Source of the DNA: Micrasema longulum
Taxonomy: Eukaryota; Arthropoda; Insecta; Trichoptera; Brachycentridae
Length of the DNA stretch: 64,000 nucleotides
NCBI GenBank assembly: GCA_022494885.1
Contig: JAGVSM010003431.1
Location: 248,001 to 312,000, forward strand
Reading direction: 5' to 3'
This document shows, piece by piece, positions 56,108 through 64,000 of the stretch. How positions within the stretch are numbered: position 1 is the first letter of the stretch; every line of letters starts with the position of its first letter. The notes below the pieces were generated by a model, which ran no database searches, was not told the origin of the DNA, and saw only the letters and a list, made by a program, of their open reading frames with translations. The position numbers were made by a program, and so were the translations under genes.

Positions 56108-56850
56108 GGAATTTCTAAACAATGTTTGATTATGTCCAAATGCTTGCAGACTGGCTGGATTTCCTCCCTAGGGAGTTGTTCATATTTAAATTTATTTCAA
56201 CAGAGAGGGAAAAAGTTTTCGAGAAGAAATTTGGAAGTCTAGGCATTTACAGGGCTTATGACCTGTCATTGGCTGGTTTAAGTGGCCACTTTACACACTG
56301 TGTAACATTCACCATTCTGCCCATGTTTGAACATCCACATTTACTCAACTCTTCCATCTGTTGACTTTTGTGAAGTAAAAGAGCTGAAACCTTTATCACG
56401 TGGGTGAGATTCATCCGGCTGAACCAAATCACCTACTAGGCAACGCCTGAAAACAATTTTCCAATTTTTATACTTCTTCTTTTACCAGGTAGTAATTCAA
56501 CAATGTTTGATTATGTCCAAATGCTTGCAGACTGGCTGGATTTCCTCCCTAGGGAGTTGTTCATATTTAAATTTATTTCAACAGAGAGGGAAAAAGTTTT
56601 CGAGAAGAAATTTGGAAGTCTAGGCATTTACAGGTGATAAAGGTTTCAGCTCTTTCACTTCACAAAAGTCAACAGATGGAAGAGTTGAGTAAATGTGGAT
56701 GTTCAAACATGGGCAGAATGGTGAATGTTACACAGTGTGTAAAGTGGCCACTTAAACCAGCCAATGACAGGTCATAAGCCCTGTAAATGCCTAGACTTCC
56801 AAATTTCTTCTCGAAAACTTTTTCCCTCTCTGTTGAAAGGAATTTCTAAA
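56108..56850 (+). repeat. FB-family repeat, best-preserved compound copy with 12-bp target duplication
   Basis: GGAATTTCTAAA at 56108-56119 and 56839-56850 flanks the element. Inside are one complete unit (56119-56499), a direct second start (56500 onward, ACAATGTTTGATTATGTCC) running ~135 bp to CATTTACAGG, and then a switch to the opposite strand (TGATAAAGGTTTCAGCTC to CCCTCTCTGTTGAAA). The inverted arm pairs with both forward copies. Copies within this element are nearly identical, which suggests recent formation. The frame at 56122-56364 (+) is incidental. Confidence 0.9.
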
Positions 56851-57539
56851 TATTAAAAAAAAAAGTTGAAATTAAAAATGAATGCTGAAAGTCAAAACAT
56901 TTATAAAAACGTTCAAAACTTTGACTGAAAATTAAAAAAAATAAAGATTTGACATTCCAACCACTGTGCAGCGTGAGCGAATAGAACGCCGTTAGTGGAA
57001 CTCCGAGGGCAACTGGCGTTTTGTGGCGGCGGTACAGGCCGGCCTGTGCCACGCGTGAAATTGTCTATAGCACCGAGAGTGAGACGTATAAAGTGTTTGA
57101 GACAGTCATGTATTCAATGTTCTTTCACTTTATTGCCACAACAATGCTACACATTAGCTAGATTCTGATTGTATAGGTGATTTATCTCCAATTTCTGATA
57201 AAGTCCTTTTTCTGTGCGAAATAAGTATCGATTATTTAATAATCAATTATTTTAACCGATATGTAATTTCATAACGAAGGAATATCGAGAGATATAGATG
57301 CAATGTGTACTAGCTACAAATTACCGGGAAGGGAGAGTTAAAATGATTTATTTACTAAAGAAATGTTTCAATATTTCAATATTAAAAAGTGTAAAATAGA
57401 ACAATCTGAGTATTTTTGTTCGTTTTTCAAACGTTTTTTGTCTCGCATAGAAAAACCCGAAACATAATTTTTTGAACGTCAATATTATGTGTCACATTGA
57501 AGTATGTGAAGTTAACATTGCATCATTATCATAAAATTG
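56851..57539. other. No recognised gene; GC-rich block at 56940-57075
   Basis: The block (CAGCGTGAGCGAATAGAACG, TGGCGGCGGTACAGGCC) resembles nothing I can name. The rest is AT-rich. Confidence 0.35.
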
Positions 57540-57960
57540 GAAACTTTATGGGAATGCACCGGAATGAAACGGGGAAAATAAACAAACTTGTATTTTTTAT
57601 GGGTTCGGCTTTTTATGATGCGGGGGCGGTAGATAGCGGAAGAACGGGAAACAATATTTAAAATACCAATGTTAATGAATACAGAAATTGAGGAACACTG
57701 AGAAACACATTGCATTACCAAATCCAACAAACACTTGAAGATGTATAATATGTAAAAAATCGGAAAAATACGCGTGCGTGCATAAGAAGAAACTAGAATT
57801 TAGAGGATCGACGTTTGTATACAAACACATAGTGGCATGGTGTTCTATCCTCTCTGCCCACATAAATGGCAAAATGGCTTGTTCGTTCGTTTCAACTTCG
57901 TTTTTGTTTCGTTTCGAATGGTACAGAATGGTTAGAAAGATAATCTGGTTTTTGAAATAA
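57540..57960. other. Island of higher GC, possible conserved noncoding element
   Basis: Includes CACCGGAATGAAACGGGG, GATGCGGGGGCGGTAGATAG and ACAAACACATAGTGGCATGG. Frames on both strands are short and unrecognised (57512-57730 -, 57672-57872 -, 57778-57960 +). Confidence 0.25.
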
Positions 57961-58011
57961 ACCCTATTTCAGTTACCATGGTAAAGTGTTAACATCTTAT
58001 AACGTCTTATA

Positions 58012-58390
58012 AGCTGTGTCTAGGCGGATAAAGAATACAATGTTTTATGTGAAATAGAACCTGAACCCTGAAAAAGTAGTTTCAACTCGATGGCTGCTGT
58101 AATGTCAAAATCCTAAAAAAGAAAATCTGGTGGAGGTAAGTCCGCCACGTTGTAGTAATTGGCGCGTTCGCCTACTGCTCTCGAGGTTCTTGGTTCGACT
58201 CCTGGCAGAAAAGACGTGAAATATTGATTTTTAAGGTTGTTTAAACTGCAATTTCCATTGTTCCTGGACTGTCACCTGTGGTGTAGAATTCGTCATCTGA
58301 TCTTCATATATTTAATGATCTAAATAATAATCGCTGCATTTGCCATACAAATGTAGTTTTTTATACACAATCGGTTGTGAAAAGGGTAAT
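58012..58390 (+). repeat. tRNA-derived SINE, family B, near full length
   Basis: Leader GTGTCTAGGCGGATAAAGAA and TTCAACTCGATGGCTGCTGT, tRNA-like head GTCCGCCACGTTGTAGTAAT, TTGGCGCGTTCGCCTACTGC with B-box TGGTTCGACTCCTGGC, body TGTTCCTGGACTGTCACCTG, and 3' end TTGTGAAAAGGGTAATGAT. The GAT tail is reduced to one unit. Confidence 0.8.
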
Positions 58391-58450
58391 GATAAAATGT
58401 GTCTCGGACTCACGGGTCAAAGGTCCGTGGTTCAAATTCCACTTTACCCC
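58383..58450 (+). other. tRNA-like sequence, probably a pseudogene
   Basis: GGTCCGTGGTTCAAATTCCA fits a TPsiC arm, and the terminal TTTACCCC could pair with the GGGTAA at 58384. The D-arm and anticodon arm are not convincing. It abuts the SINE above and may be a chance or tRNA-derived remnant. Confidence 0.25.
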
Positions 58451-58789
58451 AACTTGATTCCCATTTTCTAATAGTAAATTATTCACAACTCGTTAAAAGG
58501 AGCGCTCAAAATTATATATTTTTGGTAAATTATGAGAACGCAAATATTTTTTTTTTATTTAGAATTTTTTTTTTGCAAATTTGACAAAGTATCTACTGAT
58601 TTTCAAAACATTGTCCGCGTCCCACATCGCGCCCCAAAAGTGATATGATTTTGTTGGTAACGATAATTTTATATACGGTTGATAAAAGGTCCGTGAAATA
58701 ATATTATTAATATCTGTTTGTAATTAAACGTAATTATGCAGAAAGCAGTCAGTCCACAATTTTGAAAAAAAAAATAGATATTGGTGTTA

Positions 58790-59490
58790 TCGGGTGCATT
58801 AAGGTCAATTTTATGTTTGACTAAAAACAGTCATGGCCGCTTTCATACTGTTATAATCACCTTCTGAAAAAAGAGTTCATTATAAAAACGGAATTTTTTA
58901 ATTTGCAGGAAACACTTATAGCACTAGAATTTTCGGTATAGGATGGCGATGGGAAGATTTATGCCTGCAGAAATCGAGTTTTCTTAAATAAATTAGAGTG
59001 GATAAATATATATTTTAATTTTATACATTTATTAATTTGAAAGTACCTGTACTAAAAAAAACATTTCAATACGGAATGTCACCTTGAACATTCAAAGTTT
59101 GAATGAGTATTCAATTAAATATTAAATCTAGCTGTTTTCTGCAAAACGAATATTTGAGATTATGTGGTCAGCCAGACTTGAAATTGCTTTAACACATAAT
59201 AACATTATTGAAAAAATTATTACAACAAATTAATTTTGTGATTCTTTACAATTAAATGGCCTTATATAAATATGAAATAATATATTTTTTACATAATGTC
59301 ACGACATACGAGTACTTCAGAGTTTTACTAGGGCTGGCAAAATGCTGGCAAAATGCACATCTTAGGTTGAGTGGTCAGTCAGACTTTACAATTATTAAAA
59401 CCTATCATATACGGCATTATTTATTATTGGTCAAAGGAAAGAAACAGTCTAACTGCTGTGTAGATATGGTTATTCTTTTCACAAAAGTAC
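58790..59490 (-). repeat. Unnamed interspersed repeat M, copy 2
   Basis: Minus-strand counterpart of 41735-42300. Plus-strand landmarks are GTCATGGCCGCTTTCATACT, ATAATCACCTTCTGAAAA, GTGGTCAGCCAGACTTGAAA, GCACATCTTAGGTTGAGTGG, TCAGTCAGACTTTACAATT and CTGCTGTGTAGATATGG with TATTCTTTTCACAAAAG. An FB repeat sits directly at its right edge. Confidence 0.7.
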
Positions 59491-59834
59491 TATTATTTCA
59501 ACAATGTTTGAGTACGTTCAAATGCTTGCAGACTGGCTGGATTTCCTCCCTATGGAGTTATTCATATTTCAATTTATTTCAATAGAGAGGAAAAACATTT
59601 TTGAGAAGGGAATATGGAAGTCTAGGCATTTACAGGGCTTATAACCTGTCATTGGTTGGTTTAAGTGGCCACTTGACACAGAATCGGCAGAATTGTGAAT
59701 GTTACACAGTGTGTAAAGTGGCCACTTCAAACAGCCAATGACAGGTCATAAGCCCTGTAAATACCTAGACTTTCATATTCACTTCTCAAAAATATTTTCC
59801 CTTTCTGCTGAAATAAATCTAAGCTATTATTTCA
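59490..59834 (+). repeat. FB-family hairpin with 11-bp target duplication
   Basis: CTATTATTTCA at 59490-59500 and 59824-59834. Forward part ACAATGTTTGAGTACGTTC to GTGGCCACTTGACACA (59501 to about 59682), then a strand switch to GAATGTTACACAGTGTGTAA through ACAGCCAATGACAGGTC to TTTCTGCTGAAATAAATC. This is the longest stem in the family here. The frame 59256-59585 (+) is incidental. Confidence 0.85.
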
Positions 59835-60179
59835 GTTTCATTTTTCTAATAGCTGGCTGCTTTTTGCATAACTACGTTCAATTCATGTTGCCCTAAAAGT
59901 TTTTTTGATTACACCGTTATTAAGAAACACGGTTTTCTCTCTAACATCGTTATTTTACCTTCTTCCTTGCGGCGAGCCAGCACGATACGATTGCGCACTA
60001 CGTTCATTTTCCCGAGAAGATAAATGGAATTAAGTCAAAAAGCGCTCTCACCCTCAATTTGCTGACTGGTGACCCGCGCTTAGGCGGTAGATCATTGGAA
60101 GTTGAATTCAACAGAGTTTCAATTAGAAAGATAAAATGTATACTTTTCGTCGTTTTTGGGTGATCCCAAGTAGGTTGGA
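59835..60179. other. No recognised gene; moderately GC-rich
   Basis: Contains CTTGCGGCGAGCCAGCACGA and GTGACCCGCGCTTAGGCGG. The frame at 60004-60216 (-) is not recognised. Confidence 0.3.
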
Positions 60180-60310
60180 TTCGTTTCGATATTTCTGCTG
60201 TCGTTACAGGAGACATTTTCAGTGTGGACTATGTGTGTGTGTGTATGCAGTGTGAGTCATTTTCAGGGTACACATAGTTCACACTGAAAATGTCTCCTGC
60301 AACGGTATCC
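60180..60310. repeat. Inverted repeat with hammerhead-like end
   Basis: GTTACAGGAGACATTTTCAG and GTGTGGACTATGTGT (60205-60239) return as ACACATAGTTCACACTGAAA and ATGTCTCCTGCAAC (60270-60303) across a GT-rich loop. The outer part reads CTGAAAATG, stem, CCGAAATG, a weak version of the CTGANGA...GAAAC pattern seen at 2172 and 36678. Confidence 0.7.
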
Positions 60311-60469
60311 GAAATGTAACTTCCGAACAAATTCAACCTACAAGGGTGTCGCGTCCCGCGACAAAAATAATTATACCTATAAGATAATCAGAACCGTTAT
60401 AGTTTAAAAGTAAAATTGAATATAGAAAACAAATCAATCGCGTAAATAAACACTTTACCCGACAGCGGT
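60311..60469. other. No recognised feature
   Basis: Ends the inverted-repeat region with GGGTGTCGCGTCCCGCGACA, which is palindromic in part. Confidence 0.3.
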
Positions 60470-60720
60470 CATTCTGCGGCGGTCACGTGATACCTCCCAC
60501 CACACTAGTTTTTTGAACGTAGGGCCGTAGGACTCGCCGCTGGCGAGCCAGCCAGTTGCAATCTGGTTCGCGAGCAGTGTCCACGCCGCGCTAGGCCAGT
60601 TTTCCCTCGCAAATAACTATGGGAGTTTTGGTATAATTCCCTATGCACCATGTTGAGCTGTGCCCCAAAAAAACTTGTATTCTAATTAAACCAGCTTCCG
60701 GTAAGTCTTCAACAACTTTC
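60470..60720 (+). other. GC-rich island with a donor-like site; possible 5' exon or promoter
   Basis: CTGCGGCGGTCACGTGATAC contains an E-box, and GTGTCCACGCCGCGCTAGGC follows. The island ends at CCAGCTTCCGGTAAGTCTTC, a good 5' splice donor on the plus strand at about 60700. I find no TATA box or long frame, so an untranslated first exon is only one option. An unknown repeat end is another. Confidence 0.3.
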
Positions 60721-62579
60721 GAATACATAAATCAACTTGTTTCGCTTATACAAATTTGTAATTTTTCATTATTGTCCACAGATCGGATACGTATGATCAT
60801 TTTAAGCTAGAATCCATTATGACGGCTGTTTAGCCTTATACACCACGTAACAACTAACAAATCTCCATTTAGTAAGTACAGTATACAGTACGGAACTGTT
60901 GTTTTGTTTTAACTTACTTTCTCGAGCCGTTTGTAAAGAAATACATTTTTTTGTAGTATGGAGAGTCAGGTTACCCCGGAATCTCGCCCTTGAACCTGAG
61001 TTGTCGACATTTTCTTTGATTCATCCTGCAGAGGCGTGACTCAGCAGTTTTTCTCCTCAATGGCAAATCGACACAGGACGCCATTTCTAGGATCCTTCGT
61101 AATCGCTGGTGTTCCTAGTACTTCCTTCTCAAGTAAAATAATATAGAATGGTTCGAATCTCTCAGAGGATTATGTGAGTACCTCGCGTGCATCTCTTCAT
61201 AAAGGTTGGTGGAAATATACTTCGAAAATTAGTGACTCCTAATGTAATACTACAGTGAACTAATGGATACGCAGGATTATTCAAATCTTTATCCTCATTA
61301 CGGGGAACCGCTGCCCAAATTATTTTCGGTTCTAGGACACTTAGGAGTAATCACATTAGGTTAATTTCGAATCCTTTTAATAATGGGCTATTTTCAATTT
61401 TAATTCTTACTAGGAGAGATCTCTGCTCCAATTATTATTAATCCTGTTTACTATAATTAAGTTCCTCATAAATAATTGTTGAACATCTTGAGAAACATAT
61501 ATGTCCGTTGTCTGTAAAACTATATTTTACTGATTTGTAATAAATAAACTTGAAATGAACCACTTTATTCTGTCTTTTCCCACCGTTGTTCACAACCAAG
61601 CAAGAAATTCAGTATTTTATTAGAATTTTGCAATAATACCTAATGGAAAGTAACTAAGGACCCATGTTATCCTTCAAGGAACCTTGAGATCAAAAAGAAC
61701 AAGTTCTACCTGAGACTATTAGCCGCAAGGTAAGATTTAATATTAAAAAAGAGTATGACAAGGGACCGCCCAGAAAAGGACAGCTCACATGATGATGATG
61801 AAGCCTATTTAAAGCATTTACTTTAAAAAATAAAAATAAAACAAGATGTCTTTGTATTTTAATTTACACTATCTAGTCCTTTTATTGAGAAAATCTTGTT
61901 TCCATACTTAGTATCGTTGCGTAGTCTAACCAAATAAGCTAGCTCACTTTTGAAGTACGTCTTTGATGCGCATAAAAAATATTTATTTTAGCACTTGTAC
62001 CATTCAAGTTCACTTTTTAACATGATGCCTTTGCACAAGCCAAATGAAATTTTCAGGGTTACTTAATATAATGTAGAATTTTTTTTATTTGAAATTTTTT
62101 TGTAGCCCTTAAATGTTAGTTGAAAAATCAAGTTTGCATATTTTTTGGAAAATATTATTTTTTATTTGGAATTAAATCAAATTAACTCAAAACTGTATTG
62201 TAGGATAAAAGGTCCACTATTGAGCAACTTATAAAAAAAAATATCGTCGGCTCAATAGTTTGGCTACACTTAGGACATCCAGCCTAAAATCAAATTTTTA
62301 CTAAAAATTCTTAAAAAACCGAATTTAAACGACTGAATATTGCTGAACATGTATGGGGGTTAAATCGATAGGCATTGAGGTCTCCCATCGCTCTGCCATC
62401 GATGATCCACCCCCCCAGTTACAGGTTGTATATTATATTAATCAACTGTGTAGCTGAATCAAATCAATTTGAGTAATAATATGATTCGATTTAAAGATAA
62501 TACTTATTGTTTTCAAAGAAAAGAAAGAAGAAAATAAGAAAAAATTAGAAGTTATAAAAGAAACTCAAATGAATTTTCA
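60721..62579. other. No gene recognised; repeat tails at 61540 and 61790
   Basis: TTGTAATAAATAAACTTGAA at 61535-61554 looks like a retroposon tail. At 61700-61803, GACCGCCCAGAAAAGGACAG followed by CTCACATGATGATGATGAAG looks like a repeat with a GAT tail as in SINE A/B. The intervening sequence (60960-61380) is of mixed composition without recognisable ORFs. Confidence 0.35.
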
Positions 62580-62885
62580 TATATACAAAAATAAAGATTA
62601 AACATTTGATTTCAGAAACACAGTGATATTTTTTTTTGTATAATCATTTACTCTATCACGATAAATGTCAATATTTACTTGTTTTTCTATTTGGTTGCAT
62701 AGTCTTAACATTTTTGCAAGAGGGTTGAAATGTGCCATATTGTTTGTAAAAATTGGAAGGTAAAATGTATCAGGTGATCTCAGACGCCCATGGGGAACGT
62801 ACAATGACATATTTTCAACACAAAACACTGAATCAACATTATTGTGAATAATATTAAAAAAATACATCATGTATGTAATTTGTCT
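62580..62885 (-). pseudogene. LINE ORF2 C-terminal fragment
   Basis: The minus frame 62870-62598 reads MMYFFNIIHNNVDSVFCVEN, SLYVPHGRLRSPDTFYLPIF, MAHFNPLAKMLRLCNQIEKQ and VNIDIYRDRVNDYTKKNITV. The order matches the C-terminus of jockey/CR1-like ORF2 proteins (F-YN-LH, N--VP---LRS---F-LP, -N---P---M-RL-N, DIF-D----FK). The frame is intact over about 90 codons. It lacks the reverse transcriptase core. Confidence 0.75.
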
Positions 62886-63609
62886 CCAAGTTTCTAATTT
62901 TTCAATTAAAAAATATTTCTAGCGCTCTTCATAAAATTGAAGTATTCTTTTTTATTTACTTTATAGAATATTTTATTTACAAAAGTAATTTAAGAGTACT
63001 CCTCACTCGAGCAACTATTAAAGGGCTAGGCAACACAGACCATTTGTTCTTCCCGAACCTAGGACAAATTTACCGTTGATGATGCCTGCGGGGGAATGAT
63101 TAATCCGTTGAACAGCCTACTGAGATTAAGGAGATTTTCACAAAAATGGCGCTATATAAATTATCCAAACATATATATGGATCTTTTCCAGGCTAGGATT
63201 ACCAGTTTTACACTCTTCCTCTCTAACTATGTATAATTATGTGTATTAGTGACTTATTCGTCTTTGTTTACAATTGTTTTTATGAACTAAATGTTAGACC
63301 TTAATAATCGATTGTGCCTTTTTTATAAACATGTTTTTGTAATAACCTAACAATATAATTTATGCACATTGTTATTGGCAGTAGTGCTGTATTGTTCGTT
63401 TTAACGAAAAAAATAATTTGTTGAATTGGCTTAGTTTGGTAGTTAATTAACAAATAATAAACAATCTTTTATTCCCCATTAAAGCATAATGACTTTCGTA
63501 TCAAATAATAACTTAAGCATCAAATGATAATATTCGCAAAATTGATTAACGACTTAACACGTGATTAGGCTTTTTTCATTTATTTTGTGCAGAACATTTG
63601 AATTAAGAC
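62886..63609. other. No gene; shared fragment at 63131-63182
   Basis: GATTTTCACAAAAATGGCGC and AAATTATCCAAACATATATA are shared with 37133-37182. GC-richer words at 63020-63110 (GGGCTAGGCAACACAGACCA, GATGCCTGCGGGGGAATG) are not identifiable. Confidence 0.4.
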
Positions 63610-63680
63610 CTTCTATTTTAATTTGAATATTGACCGGCTTTGCGGTTACTACCACATCGTCATGATTTATTAAATTCATT
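63610..63680 (-). repeat. Hammerhead-like motif, single degenerate copy
   Basis: On the minus strand: ATGACGATGTGGTAGTAACC and GCAAAGCCGGTCAATATTC. Compared with the arm at 2415-2519 the boxes are ATGACGA and CAAAGC, with a GTGG/CCGC stem and CCGGTC conserved downstream. Confidence 0.4.
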
Positions 63681-64000
63681 TATAAACCCCAATTTCAATA
63701 AAAATTATATCTATTAAAAATACAATACCTACTTTATCATTGAAATACAGTGTTGGAAGTGAGAATCTGAACGTATTTTTTACCGCCAAAACGAATTAAT
63801 ATTAGGTTACTCACATTATTTAATCAAATACGAGTACATAAAACGCTTTCGGCAGGTTAAAAAAATATGGTATTTGTTTTGATGTTCGTTAATTAAAACC
63901 CAAATAAAGTTAGCCCCGCCAAAATAAACATCACTATTCCAGAACATTATTACGCTGGATAAACTCAATTCTGACCCCAAGTGATAATAAAACCAGGAGA
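63681..64000. other. No recognised feature
   Basis: AT-rich noncoding sequence to the end of the window. Confidence 0.4.

Noticed and set aside
56108..56850. FB repeats as ordinary terminal-inverted-repeat DNA transposons
   Set aside because: The left and right ends are not inverted copies of each other and the 11-14-bp variable duplications do not fit the fixed short duplications of those superfamilies.
59256..59585. 109-codon plus frame
   Set aside because: Spans the junction between repeat M and an FB repeat; the C-terminal part is FB sequence also found in frames at 12787 and 39771.
1..64000. CRISPR array, prokaryotic operon or phage
   Set aside because: The repeats here are dispersed insect-type transposons; the only spaced short repeats are minisatellite and microsatellite. 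There are no Cas, phage or bacterial genes, and the exon has spliceosomal signals.

Overview
This is AT-rich eukaryotic nuclear DNA, almost certainly from an insect or other arthropod. The evidence is a degenerate mariner transposase, RTE- and jockey/CR1-type LINE remnants, a LINE ORF1 fragment with a baculovirus-FP-like C-terminus, non-autonomous Helitrons ending in CTAG, and tRNA-headed SINEs ending in GAT repeats. The order cannot be decided from this window. There are no operons, CRISPR arrays, rRNA genes or prokaryotic genes. Nearly all long ORFs are either chance openings or pieces of dead transposons.

Layout. 1-7 kb: mostly featureless AT-rich DNA with a SINE, a foldback repeat and a complete small Helitron. 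7-13 kb: an interrupted SINE, a 36-bp minisatellite, a mariner relic, a PIF/Harbinger-like MITE, another SINE and a hairpin repeat. 13-27 kb: hairpin repeats, LINE C-terminal fragments, and several copies of a second Helitron family. 27-34 kb: a LINE graveyard including one LINE inserted in another with a visible target duplication. 35-46 kb: SINEs, a 180-bp near-perfect palindrome, microsatellites and more hairpin repeats. 46-55 kb: LINE and SINE remnants around the only convincing host-gene piece, a 160-bp exon at 48957-49116 (+). 55-64 kb: hairpin repeats, an inverted pair member of an unnamed repeat, islands of higher GC, and one more LINE end. The host exon, flanked by good splice sites, suggests that much of the window is intron or intergenic DNA around a gene with large introns.

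The most notable item is an interspersed family, called FB here, with at least ten copies from young to very old. Its members combine a 381-382-bp unit in direct tandem with a truncated inverted copy, so each folds into a hairpin. Four copies are bounded by 11-14-bp direct repeats that look like target-site duplications. This does not fit a standard terminal-inverted-repeat transposon or a standard SINE. A second notable signal is a recurring CTGANGA...GAAAC motif, at the core of palindromes or inverted repeats, that resembles the two catalytic boxes of hammerhead ribozymes carried by Penelope-like elements.
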